From an uncultured Opitutales bacterium (GTDB lineage Bacteria; Verrucomicrobiota; Verrucomicrobiia; Opitutales; UBA2995), in contig CALGUT010000780.1 of NCBI GenBank assembly GCA_937920335.1, positions 1 through 11,655 on the forward strand: DNA of 11,655 bases. The letters are read 5' to 3'. The notes beneath the pieces were generated by a model. That model was not told the origin of the DNA and made no database searches. It worked only from the letters and a program-made list of their open reading frames with translations. How positions within the stretch are numbered: the stretch's first letter is position 1; each line of letters begins with the position of its first letter. A program made the position numbers and the translations under genes. Positions 1-6,945 of this stretch are shown piece by piece.

Positions 1-648
1 CTCAAACTGGCCGAAGTTTTCCGCATTGATGCGGAAGTAAGCCTGTAGGGGCTGTTTCACTTTCACTCCTGGAGGCACATAAATGAAGCTTCCACCCGAG
101 AAGACTGCGCTGTTGAGTGCGCTGAACTTGTTATCTCCCGTTGGGATAACTTTACCAAAAAACTTTCGGAAAATTTCGGGGTGTTCTTTGAGGCCCTCGG
201 TTGATCCAACAAAGATGACTCCCTCTTTTGAGAGATCGTCCTTCATTCTGGAATAGGCGGCTTCACTATCAAACTGTGCTTCTACGCCGGCAAGGAAGGC
301 CCGTTCTTGCTCGGGAATCCCCAAGCGTTCAAATGTTTCCTTAATGTCGTCTGGAACATCATCCCAGGTACGGCTCGGTTGCTGACCGGTGGAAAGGTAG
401 TAACGAAATTTGTCAAAATCGATATTCTCCAGATCCTTGGTCGCCCAATTGGTCGGGAGCGGTTTGGAGTTGAATACTTCCAGGGCTTTCAGGCGAAATG
501 CACGAACCCAATCGTCTTCGCCTTTAACGTCCGCGATATAGTTGACCGTGGTCTCGTTCAGGCCAATGCCTGCGTCAAATTCGTATTTCGTATCGTAGCT
601 AAAGTTTCCCTTATCTCTATCGATATCAATGGCTGCTTCGGTGCTCAT
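1..648 (-). CDS. sufB: Fe-S cluster assembly scaffold SufB (N-terminal part, cut by window edge)
   Basis: SufB is the scaffold subunit of the cytosolic SufBCD complex, on which iron-sulfur clusters are built. Translating the minus strand from the ATG at 648 gives 216 uninterrupted residues to the window edge. They begin MSTEAAIDIDRDKG and carry SufB-typical stretches, including a GVIFVGSTEGLKEHPE-like segment near residues 143-158 and VIPTGDNKFSALNSAVFSGG followed by SFIYVPPGVKVKQPLQAYFR. A full SufB is usually 460-495 residues, so a little under half is present. The C-terminal beta-helix core with the cluster and persulfide cysteines lies outside. The start is supported by a clear Shine-Dalgarno sequence. 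The gene follows sufC by 20 bp in the same direction, and sufD and sufS would be expected next, beyond the edge (inference). Confidence 0.95.
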   Translation of the reverse strand, partial: MSTEAAIDIDRDKGNFSYDTKYEFDAGIGLNETTVNYIADVKGEDDWVRAFRLKALEVFNSKPLPTNWATKDLENIDFDKFRYYLSTGQQPSRTWDDVPDDIKETFERLGIPEQERAFLAGVEAQFDSEAAYSRMKDDLSKEGVIFVGSTEGLKEHPEIFRKFFGKVIPTGDNKFSALNSAVFSGGSFIYVPPGVKVKQPLQAYFRINAENFGQFE

Positions 649-656
649 AATATAGG

Positions 657-664
657 TCCTCTCT
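657..664 (-). promoter_or_regulatory. Shine-Dalgarno sequence of sufB
   Basis: On the minus strand AGAGAGGA sits with its AGAGG core nine bases before the sufB ATG, inside the 20-bp sufC-sufB gap. It is the only strong ribosome-binding site I could find among the starts in this window, and it fixes the sufB start at 648. Confidence 0.7.
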
Positions 665-668
665 TGAG

Positions 669-1427
669 TTAGACGGTTGCTGCGAGCTCTTCCTTGATCC
701 AGTCGTAGCCGCGCTCTTCGACTTCAATAGCCAGTGATTTGTCACCGCTCTTGACGATACGGCCATCCCACATGATATGCACATGATCGGGGACGATATA
801 GTTGAGTAGTCGTTGGTAGTGAGTGATTACGAGGATGCCTCGATCTTCACCGCGCATGTGGTTTACTCCTTCAGCTACGATCTTCAGGGCATCCACATCC
901 AGACCTGAATCGGTTTCATCAAGGATACAGTAGTCGGGTTTCAACATGGCCATTTGGAGAATCTCGCAACGCTTCTTTTCACCCCCCGAGAAACCTTCGT
1001 TGACCGAGCGGCTTGTAAACTTGCGATCAATTCCGAGGCGTTCCATCTCGGCGTACAATTCTTTGTAATAAGCAATGGCATCAACATCCTCTCCTTTGGG
1101 TAGGCGTGAGCTTTTTGCCGCACGGATAAAGTTCGCGATTGAGACTCCGGGAATCTCGATGGGATACTGAAACGCTAGAAACAGTCCTGCCCGAGCGACT
1201 TCGTCGACTTCCATATCCAGGATGTTTTTCCCATCCATGGTCGCGCTACCCCCGTCAATGCTGTAGTCTTCATGACCAGCCAAGGCTTTTGCCAATGTCG
1301 ATTTTCCGGTCCCGTTGGGTCCCATGATGGCGTGAACTTCGCCTTTCGGAAGAGTAAGAGTGAAGTTCCGCAGGATTTGCTTCTCTTCGATGCTAACATT
1401 CAAGTTTTTGATTTCTAATGCGCTCAT
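669..1427 (-). CDS. sufC: Fe-S cluster assembly ATPase SufC
   Basis: SufC is the ABC-type ATPase of the SufBCD complex. It binds SufB and SufD and drives conformational change during cluster assembly in the cytosol, and it is not a transporter. The 252-residue product has the usual SufC length (about 250). Visible motifs are Walker A GPNGTGKST (36-44), Q-loop Gln87 in FLAFQYP, the SufC-style signature FSGGEKKR (146-153), Walker B with the ILDETDSGLD D-loop (168-177), and the H-loop ITHYQRLL near residue 203. ETDSGLD with FSGGEKKR is diagnostic for SufC against other ABC ATPases. The ATG at 1427 gives the canonical N-terminus MSALEIKNLNV, although no good Shine-Dalgarno precedes it. The gene starts 41 bp after the Fur-family gene and ends 20 bp before sufB, so co-transcription is likely. 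Confidence 0.96.
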   Translation of the reverse strand: MSALEIKNLNVSIEEKQILRNFTLTLPKGEVHAIMGPNGTGKSTLAKALAGHEDYSIDGGSATMDGKNILDMEVDEVARAGLFLAFQYPIEIPGVSIANFIRAAKSSRLPKGEDVDAIAYYKELYAEMERLGIDRKFTSRSVNEGFSGGEKKRCEILQMAMLKPDYCILDETDSGLDVDALKIVAEGVNHMRGEDRGILVITHYQRLLNYIVPDHVHIMWDGRIVKSGDKSLAIEVEERGYDWIKEELAATV

Positions 1428-1434
1428 TTTTCAG

Positions 1435-1449
1435 TGATAAAGATTTAAT
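1435..1449 (-). promoter_or_regulatory. Weak Fur-box-like sequence before sufC
   Basis: The minus strand reads ATTAAATCTTTATCA in the 41-bp gap before sufC. It matches the 7-1-7 Fur consensus TGATAATNATTATCA at 9 of 14 defined positions, mostly in one half (TTTATCA). In AT-rich intergenic DNA this could be chance. It is recorded because the better box stands before the regulator gene. Confidence 0.15.
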
Positions 1450-1468
1450 ATGGTTGGTTCAGGGTAGC

Positions 1469-1894
1469 CTAGCTTTGTGGCATGTTTCCTCGGAAATTAA
1501 GTTCAATGCTGGATACTGAAGCCGTCTGTGGGAGTAGGTTCTTGAGTTTGGAGAAAAGTTCATCCGGAAGCTGCACGTCCATGACCCTACCGCTCTTATC
1601 GCAGTAAAAGTGAGCATGGGGCTGCAGATTCGGTTCGTAGCGGGTCGATTCGCGCTCGAAGTTTACTTGGCGAATCAGGGAACAATCGTTGAGTGTTTCT
1701 AGGCAGTTGTAGACGGTTGCGAGTGAGATGGTCGGCATTTCCTGCCGGCTGCGGGCGAAGATTTCATCCGCAGTTGGGTGGTCTTTTGCTACCGCTACTA
1801 CGCCATAAACGACCTCGCGTTGACGAGTGGATCTAAGTCCAGATTGCCCGAGTGCTTTGTTTAAGGTTTCTAAATGTGCTTCTGTTATCGGCAT
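1469..1894 (-). CDS. Fur/PerR-family metal-dependent transcriptional repressor
   Basis: Fur-family repressor: an N-terminal winged helix (about residues 1-85, recognition-helix region with the family motif SLATVYNCLETL at 57-68) and a C-terminal dimerisation and metal domain. The ATG at 1894 gives 141 residues. An in-frame TTG at 1915 would add seven (148), but I prefer the ATG because MPITEAHLETLNKAL aligns with family N-termini. Metal-site candidates are H39, E87, H93, H95 and D106, each exactly two positions later than H37, D85, H91, H93 and D104 of B. subtilis PerR. Of the four structural-zinc cysteines of PerR only C98 remains: the second position is S101, and the chain ends GNMPQS without the C-terminal CxxC. 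Lying directly upstream of sufC-sufB, it probably controls iron-sulfur assembly in response to iron or peroxide (inference). Fur, PerR and Irr-like roles cannot be separated from sequence alone. Confidence 0.9.
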   Translation of the reverse strand: MPITEAHLETLNKALGQSGLRSTRQREVVYGVVAVAKDHPTADEIFARSRQEMPTISLATVYNCLETLNDCSLIRQVNFERESTRYEPNLQPHAHFYCDKSGRVMDVQLPDELFSKLKNLLPQTASVSSIELNFRGNMPQS

Positions 1895-1922
1895 GATATT
1901 GAGACTGAGTAACAATAGCGAA

Positions 1923-1937
1923 TTGGAATTATTCTAA
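1923..1937 (-). promoter_or_regulatory. Per/Fur-type 7-1-7 operator overlapping a -10 element
   Basis: The minus strand reads TTAGAATAATTCCAA, an inverted repeat whose arms (TTAGAAT and ATTCCAA) match at six of seven positions around one central base. It agrees with the PerR box TTATAATNATTATAA at 11 of 14 defined positions. A TAGAAT -10-like hexamer (1931-1936) lies inside it, and the Fur-family ATG is 29 bases downstream. Binding here would occlude the promoter, so autorepression is the natural reading. Family knowledge supports such boxes; the assignment itself is inferred. Confidence 0.45.
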
Positions 1938-1951
1938 AAAGCAACCTGTAA

Positions 1952-1968
1952 TTGAGAAAAAGTCTCAA
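1952..1968. promoter_or_regulatory. Perfect dyad TTGAGA-N5-TCTCAA between trxB and the Fur-family gene
   Basis: The six-base arms are perfectly complementary with a five-base spacer, 41 bp after the trxB stop and 58 bp before the regulator ATG. It could be a weak trxB terminator, but no T-run directly follows it on either strand and the stem is AT-rich. It lies where the -35 region of the regulator's promoter would be, so an operator or activator site is at least as likely. Confidence 0.35.
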
Positions 1969-2008
1969 AAAAGAAAAATGCCCGTATTATCGAGCTCTAC
2001 GGGGAGTT

Positions 2009-2938
2009 TTACTCGTTTTCTGCGAGCCAGCGTTCCGCCTCAATCGCTGCCTGACAGCCCATTCCAGCGGCTGTAATCGCTTGGCGATACACGTGGTCCA
2101 CGCAATCTCCGGCTACGTAAACGCCTTCGATATTGGATCTTATTTGAGTACCTGCCTCGGCAAGGAAGTAACCATTTTCATCGGTGCTTAGGGCATTAGC
2201 AAACGCTTTGGTGTTCGGAATGTGTCCGATTGCTATAAATGCGCCTGCACAAGGAATTGTTTTTTCTTCGCCAGTTTTCAGGTTCTTGACCGACACCCCA
2301 GTGACCGCATTTCCGTCGGCACCTTCGATGTTGGTTACAGCTGAGTCCCAGCACATCTCGATTTTGGGATTGGCCAGAGTTCGGTCTGCCATGATCTTCG
2401 ACGCTCGTAATTCGTCCCGCCGGTGGATCAACGTGACTTTTGACGCGAAACGGGTCAGGAATGTGGCTTCTTCGCAGGCTGAGTCACCGCCTCCGACAAC
2501 CACTACTTCCATATCGCGATAAAATGCACCGTCGCAGGTTGCGCAGGTAGATACGCCGCCGGTTCCAAACAGTATCTTTTCAGAATCGAGGCCGAGTAGT
2601 CGGGGGGATGCGCCAGTAGAAATGATGACCGTTTTGGCTTCGTAAGTCTTATCTCCGGCCTTTAAAATTTTCACGTCGCCGGAAAAATCGACTGAGTCAA
2701 TCAGGTTGTTTTCGAAGCGAGTACCGAAGCGGGTAGCCTGTTTACGCAAGTTATCCATCAGCGAGTAGCCATCAATGCCTTCGGGCCATCCAGGAAAGTT
2801 TTCCACTTCAGAAGTCGTCGTCAACTGACCTCCTGGTTGATTGCCTTCAATGACTAGCGGGTTTAGATTTGCTCTAGCTGTATAAATAGCAGCAGTAAGG
2901 CCCGCACAGCCTGTTCCGACAATAATTACGTTTTCCAT
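2009..2938 (-). CDS. trxB: Thioredoxin-disulfide reductase
   Basis: This cytosolic flavoenzyme passes electrons from NADPH through FAD and a redox disulfide to thioredoxin. The 309-residue product matches the low-molecular-weight bacterial TrxB length. In order: FAD-binding GTGCAG (8-13), GGQLTTTSEVENFPG (36-50), active-site CATC (132-135), NADPH-binding GGGDSA (149-154), HRRDELR (172-178, for the NADPH 2'-phosphate), and the C-terminal FAD motif GVYVAGD (272-278) followed by YRQAITAAGMG. All key residues are present, so it should be active. The ATG at 2938 gives the standard MENVIIVGTG start, with no evident Shine-Dalgarno sequence. It lies 114 bp upstream of the Fur-family gene in the same direction. 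Whether the two are co-transcribed is unclear, but a thiol-redox gene beside a PerR-like regulator fits an oxidative-stress context (inference). Confidence 0.97.
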   Translation of the reverse strand: MENVIIVGTGCAGLTAAIYTARANLNPLVIEGNQPGGQLTTTSEVENFPGWPEGIDGYSLMDNLRKQATRFGTRFENNLIDSVDFSGDVKILKAGDKTYEAKTVIISTGASPRLLGLDSEKILFGTGGVSTCATCDGAFYRDMEVVVVGGGDSACEEATFLTRFASKVTLIHRRDELRASKIMADRTLANPKIEMCWDSAVTNIEGADGNAVTGVSVKNLKTGEEKTIPCAGAFIAIGHIPNTKAFANALSTDENGYFLAEAGTQIRSNIEGVYVAGDCVDHVYRQAITAAGMGCQAAIEAERWLAENE

Positions 2939-2962
2939 AGGTTGTTGTTAAAGAGAAAGTCG

Positions 2963-2993
2963 CTAATAAGAGGCCTTTGGTATCGGAGGTCAA
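2963..2993 (-). promoter_or_regulatory. Possible trxB promoter
   Basis: On the minus strand TTGACC (2988-2993, five of six to the -35 consensus) is followed after 19 bases by TATTAG (2963-2968, four of six to the -10 consensus), 25 bases before the trxB ATG. The spacing is a little long. The rest of the 199-bp divergent gap to tatD shows no gene and nothing else I can name. Confidence 0.25.
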
Positions 2994-3137
2994 AGAATTT
3001 TGATTGCCGATTTGCAGTCGCATTAAGCGCTTTGCGTTTTGGATGTTCGTTGGGGCTCAGTCGTGGAAAAATGAAGGGCCTTTCAATTGGCTTGATGATT
3101 GATTTATCTGATCGAGAACGCCAGCGTCCGGATTGAG

Positions 3138-3950
3138 ATGTCGAAACCGTTTTCAATTATAGACAGTCATTGCCACCTGGAAAAGTTTCACCAGAAAGGG
3201 GAATTGGAGAGTACCTTGAATGCAGCACGGGATGCAGGTGTGAATCGCCTGATTACGGTTGGTACCAGCGACGAAGACTGGGGCTTGTATCGTAAGCTGG
3301 TTGAGAGTCATCGGGGCACAATCGATTATACGGTTGGCCTTCATCCGTGCAATGTGGATGCCGACTGGGAGGAGCAGGTCGGGCAGATCCCAGCTTACTT
3401 TGAAAAAAATCTGGTTCGGCCTGTTGCGCTTGGAGAAATTGGCTTGGATCACTTTCACCTACCCAAAGATAGCAGTGAAGCGGAGGCTATAATGGGATAC
3501 CAGAAAGCGGCATTACAAGCGCAGTTGAAGATCGTTAGAGAGCTCGATTGCCCAGTCGTTATCCACTCGCGAGGCGCTTTTGTTGAGTGTATCGAGGAGT
3601 TGGATGCGGCCGAGATTAACTGGAACAAGGTAGTATTTCACTGTTTCGTAGAAAATGTTGCGGCGATGAAAACGCTCAATGAGCGTGGAGGGCGTGGTTC
3701 ATTCACCGGCATTATTACCTTCAAAAATGCGGCGGATGTTTGTGAAGCTGCGTTGGCGCAAGGGCTGGATCGATTCATGGTTGAAACGGATGCGCCTTAT
3801 TTGGCTCCGGTTCCTCATCGTGGGAAGCCATGTATGCCCTCTTACACAGCGCTAACAGCAAAATATTGCGCGGAGTTATTTGAGATTTCAGAAATCGAGT
3901 TGGCTGAGATTAGCCGCAACAATACCGAAGCTTTCTTCGGATTGGTCTAA
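3138..3950 (+). CDS. TatD-family metal-dependent hydrolase
   Basis: TatD-family proteins are cytosolic TIM-barrel metallohydrolases of the amidohydrolase type. Characterised members are metal-dependent DNases with roles in DNA repair and quality control, though substrates differ between paralogues. From the ATG at 3138 the product is 270 residues, the usual family length. Expected metal ligands are present in order: H11 and H13 (IDSHCHLE), E100 (VALGEIGLD), H143 (PVVIHSRGA), H168 (VVFHCF) and D218 (MVETDAPYLAP), followed by the family's HRGKP segment. An in-frame TTG at 3099 would add 13 residues, but MSKPFSIIDSHCH is the natural N-terminus. The gene is divergent from trxB, and its stop codon is one base from the HPr stop on the opposite strand, so the two 3' ends must overlap in transcripts. 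Which paralogue (TatD, YcfH or YjjV type) it is cannot be decided. Confidence 0.93.
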   Translation: MSKPFSIIDSHCHLEKFHQKGELESTLNAARDAGVNRLITVGTSDEDWGLYRKLVESHRGTIDYTVGLHPCNVDADWEEQVGQIPAYFEKNLVRPVALGEIGLDHFHLPKDSSEAEAIMGYQKAALQAQLKIVRELDCPVVIHSRGAFVECIEELDAAEINWNKVVFHCFVENVAAMKTLNERGGRGSFTGIITFKNAADVCEAALAQGLDRFMVETDAPYLAPVPHRGKPCMPSYTALTAKYCAELFEISEIELAEISRNNTEAFFGLV

Positions 3951-3951
3951 A

Positions 3952-4242
3952 TTAACCTTCGTTGAACTTACTTTTGAAAAGCTCGTCCATTTCATCGAGT
4001 ACGGTTTTTGCGCCCGGTCCACTTGCGATAAACTTCAGCTTTGAGCCTTCGCCCGCCGCAAGCATCATCAGACCCATTATACTCTTACCATTTACGAGCT
4101 CGCCGTCTCTTTCAACATAGACCTCGGCGTCGTGTTTATTAGCGATACGCACGATCATAGCGGCGGGACGGGCATGAATTCCCATCTTATTGATGACCTC
4201 AACCATCCGCTCTTGTGATTCGCTATCTGCTTCCTGATCCAT
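3952..4242 (-). CDS. HPr-family phosphocarrier protein
   Basis: HPr is the small cytosolic phosphocarrier of the sugar phosphotransferase system, phosphorylated on histidine by enzyme I and, in many bacteria, on serine by HPr kinase. The product is 96 residues from the ATG at 4242. The phospho-histidine is H23 in MGIHARPAA, and the regulatory serine is S54 in NGKSIMGLMML. Their spacing of 31 residues equals that of canonical H15 and S46. The ATG at 4206 would give 85 residues but would remove residues that align with the first beta strand (QERMVEVIN), so the longer start is preferred. A still longer frame from a TTG at 4377 has no HPr-like content and is rejected. Intact serine and histidine sites suggest a regulatory as well as, or instead of, a sugar-transport role (inference). 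The gene faces tatD tail to tail. Confidence 0.92.
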   Translation of the reverse strand: MDQEADSESQERMVEVINKMGIHARPAAMIVRIANKHDAEVYVERDGELVNGKSIMGLMMLAAGEGSKLKFIASGPGAKTVLDEMDELFKSKFNEG

Positions 4243-4416
4243 ATTTATGCAAGGGTTTCGGGACCGAGAGGGACACCCATCCTTAAAACGAGTCGAGTAA
4301 AGATCGAAAGGATAAAGGGTCAAGGGATATTCTTGAGATTTGAAGAAGCACTGTGAAGATTCCCGAGAAACTTGCAACGGCCTGCTTCTATTTGACGGGG
4401 AGTCGTTTGAAAACTC

Positions 4417-6885
4417 ATGGATTCAGAACTACAGCCAGATCTATTGATACCCGACCTGTGGCAACAGCAAGCGGTCCGCCATCTGTTAGCTGGAAAGGAT
4501 CTGGTCGTTCACGCACCCACGGGTGCCGGGAAAACCTACATATTTGAGCTATTCGCTACGCAAGGGCTGAAGCGTCAGGCGATTTACACCGTGCCGACGA
4601 GGGCCTTGGCGAACGATAAGCTCATGGAATGGCGGGAGCAGGGCTGGGATGTCGGTATCTGCACCGGGGATATTGTCGAGAATCCGAATGCTCGCATTCT
4701 GGTTGCGACGCTTGAGACCCAGAAGGGGCTATTTCTTCGAGGAAGAGGTCCGGATCTCCTGGTAATCGATGAATACCAGATGCTGGCAGATCCCGTGAGG
4801 GGGGTGAACTACGAATTGGCAATGGCCATGGTTCCAGAGGGCACTCAGCTATTGATTATGAGTGGTAGTGTTTCCAACCCACAAGATCTGGTCACTTGGC
4901 TCCAGCGGCTCGGGCGAAATGCCGTTCTTCTCCGCCATATGCAGCGGTCGGTTCCACAAGAGGAAGTATTTATCGAGCAGCTTAAAGTCAAAATACCGGC
5001 TAAAATTCGGGGCTACTGGCCTCGTGTGGTGGCGAAGGCCCTCGCAGCGAACCTGGGTCCACTCCTGGTCTTTGCTCCTCACCGAAGTGCAGCGGAAACG
5101 CTTGCGCGACAATTGTCTAAAGAGCTGCCGGTGGATGAGTATTTGATGTTGAGTCCGGAGCAACATCGTATGGCTGGTCGGTCTTTATCGCGGCTTCTTA
5201 AAACTCGTTTGGCCTTTCATCACAGTGGGTTGAGTTACCAGCAAAGAGCGGGTGTGATAGAGCCGTTGGCAAAAGCGGGACAACTACGGGTCGTGGTTGC
5301 GACTATGGGACTGGCAGCGGGAATCAACTTTTCCATGCGGTCTGTGGCCGTGGCGGACAGCGAGTATCGGGTGGGGCATCGTATCCAGCGGGTGAGGCCG
5401 GACGAGCTGCTACAAATGTTCGGCCGAGCGGGGCGCAGGGGACGGGATTCGCGCGGATACACCTTGGCTGTGCCGGAGAAACCACGAGCGCACATGGCAA
5501 GCGCCCTCAAGCTTCGTCGCGTTAATCAAGTCGACTGGCCGAGTATCATTGGTGTTATGGCGGCTGCTTATGATCGTGGAGAAGATTCACTACAAGCAGC
5601 TAGGAAATTGACCGAACGTTTATTTAGCGAACAGGCGGTTTCACTGGGACTGGAGCGATTCATTTCCCGGAAAGAGAAGAATCGGTCGGTTCAGCCTCAT
5701 GTTAGAGATGCCAGGCAGGAGCGAACGATTGAAGAGTTTAAGAATGCAGAAGGTGTTTGGGAGCGAAAACGAGCAGCGGTAAAGGCGCCACTCGGGAGCA
5801 TATTGATCTTTCAGAACGATAAATGGGTACCCGCTCTTTCTATCGATAAAACACTCCGAGTTCCTGGCGAAGGCCAAGTTTGTTTGATTGCTGATCGACC
5901 GGCAAAGAAATACGGCAGAGAGATTCCGTTAGCTACCTGGGCCAAGGAAGTAGATAAAAAGGATATCGTATTGACAAAGTGGCTACGTAAAAAGTTGGCG
6001 CAGATCAAACCAGAAAACAAGTCACGATCAACATCAAAGTATTGGTATTACGATCCGTTTGAAAGAATGGTACTTCCACAGATCCCGGCAATGACTGGAG
6101 GTGGAAAACTGGTTGAAGTCGTAGATCGAAAAGGAACGCTTTATGGACGTATCGATTATTCAGATGCAGAAGTTTTTTCGACAAAAGACTCCGATGGGAA
6201 TTTTCTGTTGGGTGCCCCTCGGCGCCAACGGGTCATTCAGGATATCGGATCGTTTGCGGCACATGTACAAGAGCAGGAGTCGGGTGACATGGGCGGACTT
6301 TCTCCAACACAAGCTTGGTTCAGACTCGGCCTGATCGATTGGCAGGGTCATCCGACACGACGGGGAAGGATTTTCAGTTTTTTTAATCATGGGGAAGGAC
6401 TAGCTATTGCTGCTGCGTTGGAAGAAAAATCTTACGAGATATCCGAATTGGTGTTTGATATTGCTAACCTCAGAGCGGGCCATCGTTTCGGAGACTTTGA
6501 GAGCTTTAGCTCACGTTTGGGAAATGTCTGCCGGGCCACCTATGGGAATTCAACTTTCGAAGGTTATTTAGAAAAGGGGATGCCTTCGGATTACGGAGAT
6601 GGTGCAGCGGAGGTGTTGGTGCGCTTCGAAGCTCAGCAGGGTGATTTGTCTTCAGAGGACGGTCTTTCTTTGGGTGATGTGGAGCGGGTTCGCCTCGAGT
6701 GGATTAGTTTGTTGAGGCATATTACGATGGCGCCCGATTTCGAGTGGGATCGGTGGCGTGAATTGCAGGCGGAGGCTCAGAAGCGTTTGTTCAGTCGGGA
6801 AACTGCCCACTCACTCATCGAGATTCCTCCGCTTACCCCCGCCCAGCGCCAACGAATTGAGCACAGACTCCGGATCGACAAATAG
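4417..6885 (+). CDS. Superfamily 2 DEAD/DEAH-type helicase, Ski2-like
   Basis: This is an 822-residue ATP-dependent nucleic-acid helicase. Visible motifs are motif I APTGAGKT (33-40), Ia PTRALAND (60-67), motif II DEYQ (118-121, where Ski2-like proteins often have DExH), motif III-like SGSVSN (149-154), motif V VVVATMGLAAGINF (292-305), and motif VI QMFGRAGRRGRD (333-344). The GLAAGINF plus QMFGRAGRRG pair is characteristic of Ski2-like enzymes (HelY, Mtr4, Hel308). Residues 629-663, with LGLIDWQGHPTRRGRI then GEGLAIA, resemble the DSHCT-type C-terminal segment of Ski2/Mtr4 proteins. The stretch around 365-620 is not recognised and may hold an insertion or arch-like domain. The ATG at 4417 has only a distant GGGGAG upstream. 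It is divergent from HPr across 174 bp. Whether the substrate is RNA or DNA is unknown. Confidence 0.85.
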   Translation: MDSELQPDLLIPDLWQQQAVRHLLAGKDLVVHAPTGAGKTYIFELFATQGLKRQAIYTVPTRALANDKLMEWREQGWDVGICTGDIVENPNARILVATLETQKGLFLRGRGPDLLVIDEYQMLADPVRGVNYELAMAMVPEGTQLLIMSGSVSNPQDLVTWLQRLGRNAVLLRHMQRSVPQEEVFIEQLKVKIPAKIRGYWPRVVAKALAANLGPLLVFAPHRSAAETLARQLSKELPVDEYLMLSPEQHRMAGRSLSRLLKTRLAFHHSGLSYQQRAGVIEPLAKAGQLRVVVATMGLAAGINFSMRSVAVADSEYRVGHRIQRVRPDELLQMFGRAGRRGRDSRGYTLAVPEKPRAHMASALKLRRVNQVDWPSIIGVMAAAYDRGEDSLQAARKLTERLFSEQAVSLGLERFISRKEKNRSVQPHVRDARQERTIEEFKNAEGVWERKRAAVKAPLGSILIFQNDKWVPALSIDKTLRVPGEGQVCLIADRPAKKYGREIPLATWAKEVDKKDIVLTKWLRKKLAQIKPENKSRSTSKYWYYDPFERMVLPQIPAMTGGGKLVEVVDRKGTLYGRIDYSDAEVFSTKDSDGNFLLGAPRRQRVIQDIGSFAAHVQEQESGDMGGLSPTQAWFRLGLIDWQGHPTRRGRIFSFFNHGEGLAIAAALEEKSYEISELVFDIANLRAGHRFGDFESFSSRLGNVCRATYGNSTFEGYLEKGMPSDYGDGAAEVLVRFEAQQGDLSSEDGLSLGDVERVRLEWISLLRHITMAPDFEWDRWRELQAEAQKRLFSRETAHSLIEIPPLTPAQRQRIEHRLRIDK

Positions 6886-6912
6886 TATACTCGTGGTTGA
6901 CTTGCGCTAGTG

Positions 6913-6924
6913 GTTTTCGAAAAC
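6913..6924. promoter_or_regulatory. 12-bp perfect palindrome upstream of the FmdB-like gene
   Basis: GTTTTCGAAAAC is perfectly self-complementary and lies 21 bases before the ATG at 6946, in the 60-bp gap after the helicase. TTGACT at about 6898-6903 could be a -35, but no convincing -10 is seen. It is a candidate operator; no regulator can be named. Confidence 0.25.
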
Positions 6925-6945
6925 AGTTAGTGCATCCTCTTTGTT

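Noticed and set aside
307..672. 121-residue plus-strand open frame
   Set aside because: It lies antisense inside sufB, whose minus-strand frame is strongly family-like; the plus-strand product has no recognisable features.
1952..2191. 79-residue plus-strand open frame
   Set aside because: Antisense to the trxB 3' end and intergenic DNA; no domain-like character.
3952..4377. HPr extended to 141 residues from a TTG
   Set aside because: The extra 45 residues have no HPr homology and HPr proteins are about 85-100 residues; the ATG at 4242 explains the gene.
4344..4389. Inverted repeat AGAAGCA...TGCTTCT upstream of the helicase
   Set aside because: Seven bases with a loop of more than 30 is expected by chance, and no other signal supports it.
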